A stretch of 24,350 nucleotides of DNA from Clostridiales bacterium (lineage in GTDB: Bacteria; Bacillota; Clostridia; Oscillospirales; Oscillospiraceae): positions 1 to 24,350 of the forward strand of contig JAHAEW010000047.1 in the NCBI GenBank assembly GCA_018374635.1, given 5' to 3'. Both the position numbers and the translations under genes were made by a program. Shown piece after piece: positions 6,773 through 15,044 of this stretch (position 1 is the first letter of the stretch; the number at the start of each line of letters is the position of its first letter). The notes beneath the pieces were generated by a model. The model saw nothing but the letters and a program-made list of their open reading frames with translations, did no database searches and was not told where the DNA came from.

Positions 6773-8394
6773 TCCGACTCCTCCTCTGCGCCGGCGAGAG
6801 CTTCCCGCCGGAACGTAATGAAAAACGATGTGCCGATGCCCGACTCCGACTCCACCCGGATCTCGCCGTGATAGGCCGAGACCACCTCCTGCACCAGCGC
6901 GAGGCCGGTCCCGCGGCCCCGCCCCTTGGTGGAGCGGCCAAGCTCAAAGAGATGCGATTGGATCTCCGAGGGAATGCCGGGACCGGTATCCTCCACACAC
7001 AGAAGCAGGGAGGCATCCGACTCCCGGATGCTGACGGTGATCTCCTTGCTGTCCCGGGGGGACTGGTTGAGTCCTTCGATGGCGTTTTCGATGAGATTGC
7101 CCAGAACGGTTACATAGGCGTCGGGGGGGAGCCAGGGGCTGCCCTCCGGCAGGAAGCTCTCCCAGTCCAGGGTGAGACGGATGCCAAGCTCCCCGGCGCG
7201 GCTGGTCTTACCCACCAAAAGGGCGGCCACGGAGGGTTCTCCGATCTGGTGCATGATGCGGCTGACCGCCTCCTGCTGGGTGCGCTTGGTGTCCATGATA
7301 TACTGCTGGGCTTTCTCGGGCTCCCCGATCTGGAGGAGGCCCAGGATCACATGGAGCTTATTCATGAATTCATGGGTGTAGGCGCGCATAGCGTCCACCA
7401 TATGCCGCACGCCGGTGAGGTCGTCGGCCAGACGGGTCACCTCGGTGCGGTTGCGAAAGATCCCGACCGCGCCGGTGAGGCGGCCGTCCTCGTACAGGGG
7501 CAGCCGGTCGGAGAGCACCCGAACATCCTTGAGAGAGCTCATGCTGACATTGTATTCCGGCTTCCCCGTGCGCAGGATCCGGCCCAGCGTGGAATGGGGA
7601 TAGACGGCATGGAGGGGTTTTCCGAGCACATGGTCCTCATCCAGGGAGAGCATCTGTGCCGCGGCGGTATTGAGAAAGATGATGGTTTCTTCCCGGTCGA
7701 TGGCCAGGACCCCCTCTTCCAGGGCGTCCAGAATGTCCTCGCGCTGATGAAAGCGCTGGGCGAAGGCGTCCGGCTCATACCCCATAAGGGACGCCTTGAT
7801 GCGGCGGGAGAGCTGGCTTGCCAGCAAAGAGCCGAGGGCCGCGGAGAGCAGGCCGATTCCGACAAAACGGAGGACCGTCTGGGAGGTAAGGACGGCCATA
7901 CTGCGGACATAGACGCCCACGACCACAAAGCCGAGCAGCGCCCCGCTGTCATCCAGGACCGGAGCATAGGCGGAATGGTCAGAGCCGATTGGGCCGGTCT
8001 CGTTGGAAGTGTAGGGAGACGCGCCGGCCAGAACGGCGTTCTGCGCGGACCCCGGGTAGCGGGTCCCAAGCAAAGCGGCGTCGGGCGCATAATAGATGCG
8101 GTTTTCCGTATCGGTCACCAGGATCAGGTCGATGTCGGAGACATGAGCCGTGGTGCTGTCCAGAAAGGCCGCCAGCGCTTCTCTGGGAGCGCTTCCGCTC
8201 AGGACCTCGGCTACCAGCGGGACGCGGGACAGGATGGAGGCGGAGTTGAGCAGACTGTTGTCCAGCGCGCGGCGCTCGCTGCGCAGCGTGAGATACAGCG
8301 TGCCCGCCAGAGAGAGGGCGATGGAGCAAAACACGATGACCACATTCAGCCATACAAGCTGTGCGCGGAGGGAAGAGCGGGAGGGTACAGACAT
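6757..8394 (-). CDS. CitA/DcuS-type membrane sensor histidine kinase
   Basis: This is a 545-residue kinase. In order it has a membrane helix (about 11-34), an extracytoplasmic CACHE-like sensor domain (about 38-165), a second helix (about 172-194), a cytoplasmic PAS domain (about 220-320), the phospho-acceptor H341 in HEFMNKLHVILGLLQ (typical of CitA/DcuS), the N-box LGNLIENAIEG, the G1 box EDTGPGI and the G2 box GRGTGLAL. The ATG at 8394 is chosen because AAAGGAG precedes it and because the strong promoter at 8419-8447 lies upstream of it; an in-frame ATG at 8466 would be upstream of that promoter. The canonical arginine/histidine carboxylate-binding positions look altered (RIYYAP instead of RxSHP), so the ligand may not be a C4-dicarboxylate. 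Confidence 0.92.
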   Translation of the reverse strand: MSVPSRSSLRAQLVWLNVVIVFCSIALSLAGTLYLTLRSERRALDNSLLNSASILSRVPLVAEVLSGSAPREALAAFLDSTTAHVSDIDLILVTDTENRIYYAPDAALLGTRYPGSAQNAVLAGASPYTSNETGPIGSDHSAYAPVLDDSGALLGFVVVGVYVRSMAVLTSQTVLRFVGIGLLSAALGSLLASQLSRRIKASLMGYEPDAFAQRFHQREDILDALEEGVLAIDREETIIFLNTAAAQMLSLDEDHVLGKPLHAVYPHSTLGRILRTGKPEYNVSMSSLKDVRVLSDRLPLYEDGRLTGAVGIFRNRTEVTRLADDLTGVRHMVDAMRAYTHEFMNKLHVILGLLQIGEPEKAQQYIMDTKRTQQEAVSRIMHQIGEPSVAALLVGKTSRAGELGIRLTLDWESFLPEGSPWLPPDAYVTVLGNLIENAIEGLNQSPRDSKEITVSIRESDASLLLCVEDTGPGIPSEIQSHLFELGRSTKGRGRGTGLALVQEVVSAYHGEIRVESESGIGTSFFITFRREALAGAEEESDCIKS

Positions 8395-8418
8395 GGTGGA
8401 CAGACTCCTTTCCCTACC

Positions 8419-8447
8419 AGTATAAGAAAAGAACAACCCGGTGTCAA
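8419..8447 (-). promoter_or_regulatory. Sigma-A-type promoter of the sensor kinase operon
   Basis: On the minus strand TTGACA (8442-8447, reading leftward) is followed after exactly 17 bases by TATACT (8419-8424). This is a full -35 match and a five-of-six -10. Transcription would start near 8412, leaving about 18 bases before the ATG at 8394. Confidence 0.8.
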
Positions 8448-8602
8448 ATGCGTCCGGTTTCGTCAAGTTTAAGAAAACCGGCGGAGACAGCAGGCGGAAA
8501 GTTCGGAAGAACTCCCTATTACGAAGGCGGAGCTATCTCTGGTATCCTGTTTGAGCAGCGGCCGGAACGGGCCGAAATTTTTTTCGATAAGGAGAATGAA
8601 CG

Positions 8603-9085
8603 ATGCCTCAGAATAAGCGGGAGAGCCTCATCTATACGGTGTTGATGTGCTTTGCCATGGTGCTCTGGATGAGCCTGTACAATGTTGCGCTCCAATATGG
8701 AGCGGTCGATCTGGAGGTTGCAGCGGCGGCCTGGCTGGGCTTCCCGGCCGCCTATGTCTTTGCTATGTGCTGTGACTGGTTTCTGGTGTCCCGGCTGGCA
8801 AAGGGCTTTGCCTTCCGCTTTCTGGTCCGGCCCCAGGACCCGCCTTTCAAGAAAGTGGTGTGTATCTCCAGCTGTATGGTGGTCCCCATGGTGCTGGTCA
8901 TGTCCCTGTACGGAGCCTGTGAGGGGGCGGTGCATACCGGGATGTGGAGCGGAGTGCCACTCCAGTGGCTCATCAATATTCCACGCAACTTTGTGATGGC
9001 GCTGCCCTTCCAGCTCCTGATCGCCGGCCCCCTGGTCCGCCGGATCTTCCGCCGCGCCTTCCCGGAGGGGAGCGTTCTGGCCTGA
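8603..9085 (+). CDS. DUF2798-family membrane protein
   Basis: This is a 160-residue integral membrane protein. The opening MPQNKRESLIYTVLMC and the following MSLYNVALQYG match the DUF2798 pattern, and the same kind of segment recurs in the second half (MSLYGACEGAVHTG, FVMALPFQLL), so the protein looks like an internal duplication with about four hydrophobic helices. The ATG is preceded by AAGGAG at 8589-8594. The function of DUF2798 is unknown. It is divergent from the sensor kinase and lies just before the ATP synthase genes, the place where atpI often stands, but it shows no clear AtpI similarity. The upstream spacer 8467-8602 holds no convincing sigma-A promoter for it. Confidence 0.8.
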   Translation: MPQNKRESLIYTVLMCFAMVLWMSLYNVALQYGAVDLEVAAAAWLGFPAAYVFAMCCDWFLVSRLAKGFAFRFLVRPQDPPFKKVVCISSCMVVPMVLVMSLYGACEGAVHTGMWSGVPLQWLINIPRNFVMALPFQLLIAGPLVRRIFRRAFPEGSVLA

Positions 9086-9155
9086 GACCTTGGAAGCCCG
9101 GAGAGACCGGTCCCGCTTTGGGTTATGTTCCATACTTTTTTTACTTTCCAAAGGA

Positions 9156-9184
9156 TTCCCAAAGAAACGGCGCGGGAGTATGAT
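9156..9184 (+). promoter_or_regulatory. Probable promoter of the ATP synthase operon
   Basis: TTCCCA (9156-9161, four of six) and TATGAT (9179-9184, five of six) are 17 bases apart and lie 28 bases before the chosen atpB start. The preceding gene ends at 9085 without an obvious terminator, so some read-through from the DUF2798 gene is possible. Confidence 0.5.
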
Positions 9185-9211
9185 AGCACACGCGAAAACG
9201 AGGTGATGTGT

Positions 9212-9910
9212 TTGGATGGATTCAAGGAGGCGCTGGTCGAGGAGCTGGGCAACCGGATCGCCTTTACGATCCCGGTACTGGGCGGCGTCCCGGTGGCGGA
9301 GTCGGTGGTGGTCACCTGGATCGTCATGGCGGCCCTCATCGTGTGCGCGCTGGTTCTGACGCGGAACCTGCGGGTGCAGGACCCCGGCAAGGCGCAGATC
9401 GCCCTGGAGGGCGCGGTGCAGTTTCTCAACGGGTTTGTAAAGACCAATCTCGGAACGCACTGGAGACCCTTCGCCCCCTATCTGGGGACGGTGGCACTGT
9501 ACATCGGTGTGTCCAACCTGATTGGGATCGTGGGGCTGACCCCGCCCACGAAGGACATCAGCGTGACGGCAGCCCTGGCCCTGATGAGCATGGTGCTGAT
9601 CTATGGGGCACAGTTCCGGTATCGGGGACTGCTGGGCGGCCTGCGGCAATTTGCCGAGCCGATGCCGCTGCTCATCCCCATCAATCTCATGGAGGTGGCC
9701 ATCCGGCCCCTGGCGCTGTGTATGCGTCTGTTCGGCAACATCCTGGGCGCGTTTATCATCATGGAGATGATCAAGCTTCTGGTGCCTGTGGTGCTGCCGG
9801 CGGTATTCAGCCTCTATTTCGACCTGTTTGACGGGTTGATCCAGACGGTGGTCTTCGTATTCCTCACCACGCTCTTTACCGGAGAGGGCATCAAAGAGGA
9901 AGAAGCGTAA
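9212..9910 (+). CDS. atpB: ATP synthase Fo subunit a
   Basis: Subunit a is the membrane stator protein that forms the ion half-channels beside the c-ring. The 232-residue protein has several hydrophobic helices and the essential arginine R172 in PLALCMRLFGN, within the conserved stretch LIPINLMEVAIRPLALC. I chose the TTG at 9212 because GAGGTGAT (9200-9207), an excellent match to the 16S rRNA tail, leaves about eight bases to TTG; the in-frame ATG at 9206 would lie inside that site. A still longer frame to 9125 would include the promoter. It heads the complete atpBEFHAGDC operon. Confidence 0.93.
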   Translation: MDGFKEALVEELGNRIAFTIPVLGGVPVAESVVVTWIVMAALIVCALVLTRNLRVQDPGKAQIALEGAVQFLNGFVKTNLGTHWRPFAPYLGTVALYIGVSNLIGIVGLTPPTKDISVTAALALMSMVLIYGAQFRYRGLLGGLRQFAEPMPLLIPINLMEVAIRPLALCMRLFGNILGAFIIMEMIKLLVPVVLPAVFSLYFDLFDGLIQTVVFVFLTTLFTGEGIKEEEA

Positions 9911-9940
9911 CGGACAGTATATTTTGAGGAGGAAATTACT

Positions 9941-10159
9941 ATGACACTGGGAATCATTGCTGCGGGAATTGCGGTTTTCACCGGCATCGGCGCCGGTATC
10001 GGCATCGGCTTTGCCACCGGAAAGGCCAGCGAGGCCATTGCCCGCCAGCCTGAGGCGGCCGGAAAGATCAACAGCGCCCTGCTGATGGGCTGCGCTCTGG
10101 CAGAAGGTACCGCCATCTTTGGCTTTATCACCGCGCTGCTCGTGATTTTTATGGGTTAA
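9941..10159 (+). CDS. atpE: ATP synthase Fo subunit c (predicted proton type)
   Basis: The 72-residue protein is a two-helix hairpin that forms the rotor ring. The glycine-rich first helix (GIGAGIGIGFATGK), the polar loop ARQPEA and the ion-binding glutamate E55 in ALAEGTAIF are all present. Aligned with the Na+-binding c-subunit of Ilyobacter tartaricus (offset of ten), the Na+ ligands Gln32 and Ser66 are Ile22 and Gly56 here, while Glu65 is kept, so proton use is predicted. The ribosome binding site GAGGAGG (9926-9932), eight bases before the ATG, is the strongest in the operon and fits the high copy number of this subunit. Confidence 0.96.
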   Translation: MTLGIIAAGIAVFTGIGAGIGIGFATGKASEAIARQPEAAGKINSALLMGCALAEGTAIFGFITALLVIFMG

Positions 10160-10172
10160 GGGGGCGTTCCCC
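10160..10172 (+). promoter_or_regulatory. Hairpin that can mask the atpF ribosome binding site
   Basis: The run GGGGG right after the atpE stop serves as the atpF binding site. GGGG (10161-10164) can pair with CCCC (10169-10172) directly before the ATG, closing a four-base loop CGTT. Such a structure could hold atpF translation below that of atpE, but the stem is short. Confidence 0.35.
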
Positions 10173-10661
10173 ATGCTGGAATTTGAAGTTTCCACCATCG
10201 TGTTTACCGTCATCAATCTGCTGGTGCTCTATCTGATCCTGCGAAAACTGCTCTTCGGACGGGTCAACGCGGTGCTGGAACAGCGCGCCGCTCTGGTGCG
10301 GGAAGAGCTGGAATCCGCACAGATCCAACACAGCCAGGCAGAGGAGCTGCGCGGCGAGTACGAGGCCAAGCTGGCGGACGCCCGGCAGGAGGCCTCCGAG
10401 CTGGTGGCCGATGCCCAGAACCGGGCGCAGCGGGCCTATGAGGCCAAATTGGCCCAGGCTGAATCGGACGCCAAGCAGGTGCACAGCCAGGCCCAGGTCC
10501 AGATCGCGGAGGAGCGGGAGGCCATGCTGCGGGGCGCGCGGAACGAGGTGGCGGCTCTTGCGCTGCTGGCTGCCGGGAAGGTGGCCGGACGGGCCATGGA
10601 CTCCGCGGCCGAACAGGCCATGGTGGAATCCTTTCTGGCGGAAGTGGGTGAGCGCACATGA
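10173..10661 (+). CDS. atpF: ATP synthase Fo subunit b
   Basis: The 162-residue peripheral-stalk protein has one N-terminal membrane helix (about residues 9-24, VFTVINLLVLYLILRK) and then a long charged, alanine- and glutamate-rich coiled coil. That layout is the normal subunit b architecture. The coil dimerises and ties Fo to the delta subunit. It starts 13 bases after atpE, and its TGA overlaps the atpH start (ATGA), implying coupled translation. Confidence 0.93.
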   Translation: MLEFEVSTIVFTVINLLVLYLILRKLLFGRVNAVLEQRAALVREELESAQIQHSQAEELRGEYEAKLADARQEASELVADAQNRAQRAYEAKLAQAESDAKQVHSQAQVQIAEEREAMLRGARNEVAALALLAAGKVAGRAMDSAAEQAMVESFLAEVGERT

Positions 10662-11182
10662 GCGAACTTGCGCGCCGCTATGCCCAGGCCCTCTATGAGG
10701 TGACGCCCGATGAGGCGGGGCTGCGGGAAACTGCGGAGGCGCTCATGGGGCAGAGTCAGCTCTGGGCGGCCCTCTGCGCGCCTACGGTACGCGCGGAAGA
10801 AAAAAAGCGCCTGCTGGCGCGTCTGCCGGAACTGGAAAGACATGGGACCCTGCTGCGCTTTTACCGCCTGCTGGCGGAGAAGAACCGGATGGCGCTGCTG
10901 CCCGAGATCCTGGAAGCGTTCCGGGCTCTGGGGCTGCGGGAGAAGAATACGGCGCGGTGTGTCCTGACCTGCGTCCGCGCGCCGGAGAACGAGGAGTTGG
11001 AACAGATCCGCAAGGCCCTGTGCAGGCTCCACCATCGGGCGGACGTCCAGTTTGAGATCCGCACCGATCCATCCCTCGTGGGGGGATTTATCCTGGAGCT
11101 GGAGGGCATCCGGTACGACAAGAGCGTCCGTGGTGCGATGGCCGGCCTGAGCCGGTATCTGGAAGAGAGGCGAATGGCATGA
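10658..11182 (+). CDS. atpH: ATP synthase F1 subunit delta
   Basis: The 174-residue protein joins the peripheral stalk to the top of the alpha3beta3 head. It opens with MSELARRYAQALYEV, the usual delta/OSCP start, and its C-terminal part has the conserved DPSLVGGFILELEGIRYDKS pattern. Sequence conservation is low in the middle, as is normal for delta. It overlaps atpF and atpA by four bases each (ATGA), so it is translated as part of a tightly coupled set. Confidence 0.93.
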   Translation: MSELARRYAQALYEVTPDEAGLRETAEALMGQSQLWAALCAPTVRAEEKKRLLARLPELERHGTLLRFYRLLAEKNRMALLPEILEAFRALGLREKNTARCVLTCVRAPENEELEQIRKALCRLHHRADVQFEIRTDPSLVGGFILELEGIRYDKSVRGAMAGLSRYLEERRMA

Positions 11183-12699
11183 AAAGCAAACCGGAAGAGA
11201 TCGTCGCCCTCCTGCGGGAAGAGATCGCCGGGTACGATACCCGCGTACGGCGGGATGAAGTGGGCGCCGTGCTGGAGGTAGGCGATGGGATCGCCACCGT
11301 ATACGGCCTGGACAAGGCGGTCTACGGCGAGCTGGTGGAGCTGGAGACCGGCGTCAAGGGCATGGTCATGAATCTGGCCCGGGACAGCGTGGGCGTGGTG
11401 TTGCTGGGCAGCGACGCGGGCGTCCGGGAGGGCACGGTGGTGCGCCGCACCGGGCGGGCGGCCGATGTCCCCGTCGGGGAGGCCATGATCGGCCGCGTGG
11501 TGGACGTTCTGGGCAGTCCCATTGACGGGCTTGGTCCGATCAAGACCAGCGAGACACGCCCCATTGAGCACGAGGCCAGCGGAGTGGTCGCCCGGGAGCC
11601 GGTCAATGTGCCCCTTCAGACCGGAATTCTGGCCATTGACGCCATGGTCCCCATCGGACGGGGACAGCGGGAGCTGATCATCGGGGACCGGCAGACCGGA
11701 AAGACCGCCATTGCGGTGGACACCATCCTGAACCAGAAGGGACAGGACGTCATCTGCATCTATGTGGCCATCGGCCAGAAAGCCAGCTCGGTGGCCCGTA
11801 TCCAGGACACCCTGAAGCGGCACGGCGCAATGGAGTACTCCATCATCGTCTCGGCCACGGCCAGCGATTCGGCCCCCTTGCAGTATATCGCGCCCTATGC
11901 CGGAGCGGCCATGGGCGAGTATTTCATGGAGAAGGGAAAGGACGTGCTCATCGTCTATGACGATCTCTCCAAGCACGCGGTGGCCTACCGCACCCTCTCC
12001 CTGCTGCTCAAGCGCTCGCCTGGGCGGGAGGCCTATCCCGGAGATGTGTTCTATCTGCATTCCCGCCTGCTGGAGCGGGCCTGCCGCCTGACCAAGGAGT
12101 ACGGGGGCGGCTCTATGACCGCGCTCCCCATCATTGAGACCCAGGCGGGCGATGTGTCGGCCTATATCCCCACCAACGTCATCTCCATTACCGACGGACA
12201 GATCTATCTGGAGACTGACCTCTTCTTCGCCGGTCAGCGGCCCGCCGTCAATGTGGGCCTCTCGGTCTCCCGTGTGGGCGGCGCGGCCCAGACTCGGGCG
12301 GTCAAGAAAACGGCAGGTACCCTGCGCATCGATCTGGCCCGGTTCCGGGAACTGGAGGTATTCACCCAGTTCGCCTCGGACCTGGATGCCGCCACGCAGC
12401 AGGCGCTGGACCACGGAAAGCGGCTTCTGGAGCTGCTCAAGCAGCCCCTCTACCATCCCATGCCGGTGAACCGCCAGGCGGTAATCCTCTATGCGGCCAC
12501 CAACGGCCTGGTGGACGATGTGCCGCTGGAGAAGGTGCGGGAGTTCCTCCTGTCCTTTGCCGCGGAGATGGAGGAGGAGCACGCCGACGTGATGGCAGAT
12601 ATCCAGGAGAGCGGGAACCTGAGCGCTCCGGCCATTGAGACCATCCGCGCGGCCCTGGAGGAGAGCAAGAGGCGGGTGAGCGGCACATGGCAAGTATAA
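11179..12699 (+). CDS. atpA: ATP synthase F1 subunit alpha
   Basis: The 506-residue non-catalytic nucleotide-binding subunit is full length. It has the P-loop GDRQTGKT (169-176), the DVLIVYDDLSKHA region (255-267) and the arginine finger R365 in LSVSRVGGAAQT. The N-terminal beta-barrel region and the C-terminal helical domain are both present. It starts with an ATGA overlap on atpH and ends 13 bases inside atpG. Confidence 0.97.
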   Translation: MKSKPEEIVALLREEIAGYDTRVRRDEVGAVLEVGDGIATVYGLDKAVYGELVELETGVKGMVMNLARDSVGVVLLGSDAGVREGTVVRRTGRAADVPVGEAMIGRVVDVLGSPIDGLGPIKTSETRPIEHEASGVVAREPVNVPLQTGILAIDAMVPIGRGQRELIIGDRQTGKTAIAVDTILNQKGQDVICIYVAIGQKASSVARIQDTLKRHGAMEYSIIVSATASDSAPLQYIAPYAGAAMGEYFMEKGKDVLIVYDDLSKHAVAYRTLSLLLKRSPGREAYPGDVFYLHSRLLERACRLTKEYGGGSMTALPIIETQAGDVSAYIPTNVISITDGQIYLETDLFFAGQRPAVNVGLSVSRVGGAAQTRAVKKTAGTLRIDLARFRELEVFTQFASDLDAATQQALDHGKRLLELLKQPLYHPMPVNRQAVILYAATNGLVDDVPLEKVREFLLSFAAEMEEEHADVMADIQESGNLSAPAIETIRAALEESKRRVSGTWQV

Positions 12700-13574
12700 A
12701 GGAGATTCGGAACCACATTAAGAGCGTGGAGCAGACGCTGAAGATCACCAACGCCATGTATCTGATCTCCTCCTCCAACCTGCGCAAGGCGCGCAAACAG
12801 CTCAGCGATGTGGAGCCCTACTTCCATAAGATCGAGACCACCATCTCGGATATCCTCCACCACTCGCCGGAGATCGACCACCGCTTTTTTGACAAGCGGC
12901 CCGGTATCCCGCCGGAGCGGCGGAAGGTAGGTTATATCGTGATCACCGGCGATAAGGGCCTGGCGGGCGCGTACAACCACAACATTCTGAAGATGGCAGA
13001 GGAGCGGATGGCAAAGACGCCCAACTCCTACCTCTTTGTGGTGGGACAGGTGGGGCGCTCCTACTTTACCGAACGGGGCATCCCCATCGACGGAGAATTT
13101 CTCTATACCGCGCAGAATCCCAACATCAGCCGGGCACGCGATATGTCAGAGGTGCTGATGCAGCTCTATCTGGACGGGAAGCTGGACGAGGTCTATGTCC
13201 TCTTTACCAATATGATCAACTCCTTCCGTCTGGAGCCCACCGCCTATAAGATCCTGCCGCTGGACCCGGATGCATTCCCGGACTATGAGGAAAACCGGGA
13301 CTGCTATCACCGGGACGTGACCTATGTCCCGTCGGTGCGGGCCGTCATGGACCGCCTGGTGCCGGGCTATCTGAAAGGCGTGCTCTTCGGCGCCATGGTG
13401 GAATCCTACTGCTCGGAGCAGAATGCCCGCATGACCGCCATGAAGTCCTCCAGCGACAATGCCAGGGCCATGCTTCAAAAGCTGAACCTCTCCTACAACC
13501 GGGCGCGCCAGAGCGCCATCACCCAGGAGATCACCGAGGTGGTGGGCGGCGCCCAGGCGGCCGAGTCATTTTAG
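12687..13574 (+). CDS. atpG: ATP synthase F1 subunit gamma
   Basis: The 295-residue central shaft subunit begins MASIKEIRNHIKSVEQTLKIT, the family's N-terminal helix, and ends with the conserved C-terminal helix SYNRARQSAITQEITEVVGG. These two helices form the coiled coil that rotates inside the alpha3beta3 head. The second stretch of the N-terminal helix (ITNAMYLISSSNLRKARKQL) departs somewhat from the usual KAMEMVAASKL wording but is in the right place. The ATG lies in the last codons of atpA, after GGGTGAG. Confidence 0.95.
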   Translation: MASIKEIRNHIKSVEQTLKITNAMYLISSSNLRKARKQLSDVEPYFHKIETTISDILHHSPEIDHRFFDKRPGIPPERRKVGYIVITGDKGLAGAYNHNILKMAEERMAKTPNSYLFVVGQVGRSYFTERGIPIDGEFLYTAQNPNISRARDMSEVLMQLYLDGKLDEVYVLFTNMINSFRLEPTAYKILPLDPDAFPDYEENRDCYHRDVTYVPSVRAVMDRLVPGYLKGVLFGAMVESYCSEQNARMTAMKSSSDNARAMLQKLNLSYNRARQSAITQEITEVVGGAQAAESF

Positions 13575-13583
13575 GCCGCAGTT

Positions 13584-13597
13584 CCGCCGGACGGCGG
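13584..13597. repeat. Small GC hairpin in the atpG-atpD gap
   Basis: CCGCCG (13584-13589) pairs with CGGCGG (13592-13597) around two bases. There is no T-run. It lies ten bases after atpG in the longest gap inside the F1 part of the operon (69 bases) and may affect mRNA processing or stability. Confidence 0.35.
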
Positions 13598-13643
13598 CAC
13601 AAGCAGAATCAGACAGGAAACGCCCGAAAGGGGATGCGATATC

Positions 13644-15044
13644 ATGAGTGAGAACAAAGGAACCATCGTACAGGTCATGGGACCTGTGGTGGATGTGGCC
13701 TTTTCTGACGGCACGCTCCCGGAGCTCAAGGAAGCCCTGGAGGTAGAGCTGGGAGGAAAACGCCAGGTGATGGAAGTGGCCCAGCATGTGGGGGGAGATA
13801 CCGTGCGCTGCATCATGCTCTCGCCCAGCGAGGGCCTGGGCCGGGGCATGGAGGTCACGGCCACCGGAGCGCCCATCTCCGTTCCCGTGGGCGAGGGCGT
13901 ACTGGGCCGGATGTTCAACGTCCTGGGAGAGGCCGTCGATGAGAAGGGGCCGGTCAGGGCCGGCGAGACCTGGTCCATCCACCGGCAGCCCCCCGCCTTT
14001 GAGAACCAGCGGCCGGTGGTGGATGTGTTTGAGACCGGCATCAAAGTCATCGACCTTCTGGCGCCCTATGCCAAGGGCGGCAAGATCGGCCTGTTCGGCG
14101 GCGCAGGCGTGGGCAAGACGGTGCTCATCCAGGAGCTGATCCACAACATTGCCACCGAGCACGGCGGATACTCCATCTTTACCGGGGTGGGCGAGCGCAC
14201 CCGCGAGGGCAACGACCTCTGGCGGGAGATGAGCGAGTCGGGGGTCATTGAAAAGACCGCGCTGGTCTTTGGACAGATGAACGAGCCCCCCGGAGCCCGC
14301 ATGCGCGTGGCCCTGACCGGGCTGACCATGGCGGAGTACTTCCGGGACCGGGAGAAGCAGAATGTGCTGCTCTTCATCGACAACATCTTCCGCTATGTCC
14401 AGGCTGGTTCCGAGGTCTCGGCCCTGATGGGGCGGATGCCCTCCGCCGTGGGCTACCAGCCCACGCTGGCCAACGAGGTGGGCGCCCTTCAGGAGCGCAT
14501 CACCTCCACCAAGGACGGGGCCATCACCTCGGTGCAGGCGGTCTATGTCCCGGCGGACGACCTGACGGACCCCGCGCCCGCCACCACCTTTGCCCATCTG
14601 GACGCCACCACCGTCCTCTCCCGTAAGATCGTGGAGCAGGGGATCTATCCGGCGGTGGACCCGCTGGAGTCCACCTCCCGCATTCTGGAGCCCGATGTGG
14701 TGGGTGAGCGGCACTACCGGGTGGCCCGCGGGACCCAGGAGCTGCTTCAGCGGTACCGGGAGCTCCAGGACATCATCGCCATCCTGGGCATGGAGGAGCT
14801 CTCGGAGGAGGACCGGCGGACCGTGGAGCGGGCCCGGCGCATCCAGCAGTTCTTCTCCCAGCCCTTCTCCGTGGCCGAGACCTTCACCGGGCTGGAGGGC
14901 CGCTACGTCAAGCTGGCCGATACCCTCCGCTCCTTTGAGGCCATTCTGGGCGGCGAGCTGGACAGATATCCGGAAGCGGCCTTCAGCATGGTGGGCAACG
15001 TGGACGAGGTCGTGGAAAAGGCCAAGAAGATGGGGGCGGTATAA
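13644..15044 (+). CDS. atpD: ATP synthase F1 subunit beta
   Basis: The 466-residue catalytic subunit is full length. It has the P-loop GGAGVGKT (152-159) with K158, the catalytic glutamate E183 in GERTREGNDLW, the Walker B strand LLFIDNIFR and the SALMGRMPSAVGYQPTLA signature. The DELSEED loop that contacts gamma appears as MEELSEED at 383-390. AAAGGGG (13627-13633) precedes the ATG by about ten bases. Its TAA shares the A with the atpC start (TAATG). Confidence 0.97.
   Translation: MSENKGTIVQVMGPVVDVAFSDGTLPELKEALEVELGGKRQVMEVAQHVGGDTVRCIMLSPSEGLGRGMEVTATGAPISVPVGEGVLGRMFNVLGEAVDEKGPVRAGETWSIHRQPPAFENQRPVVDVFETGIKVIDLLAPYAKGGKIGLFGGAGVGKTVLIQELIHNIATEHGGYSIFTGVGERTREGNDLWREMSESGVIEKTALVFGQMNEPPGARMRVALTGLTMAEYFRDREKQNVLLFIDNIFRYVQAGSEVSALMGRMPSAVGYQPTLANEVGALQERITSTKDGAITSVQAVYVPADDLTDPAPATTFAHLDATTVLSRKIVEQGIYPAVDPLESTSRILEPDVVGERHYRVARGTQELLQRYRELQDIIAILGMEELSEEDRRTVERARRIQQFFSQPFSVAETFTGLEGRYVKLADTLRSFEAILGGELDRYPEAAFSMVGNVDEVVEKAKKMGAV

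Noticed and set aside
6868..8472. Long plus-strand open frame (534 codons)
   Set aside because: It is antisense to the CitA/DcuS-type kinase, whose motifs are all present on the minus strand.
9941..10159. Na+-translocating ATP synthase
   Set aside because: The Gln and Ser ligands needed for the known Na+ site are replaced by Ile and Gly.
8519..10216. Long minus-strand open frame (565 codons)
   Set aside because: It lies antisense to the DUF2798 gene and atpB, is rich in His, Gln and Arg, and has no recognisable domain. It is a by-product of GC-rich codon use.
10861..12693. Long minus-strand open frame (610 codons)
   Set aside because: It is antisense to atpH and atpA, which are clearly real, and has the composition of a shadow frame.
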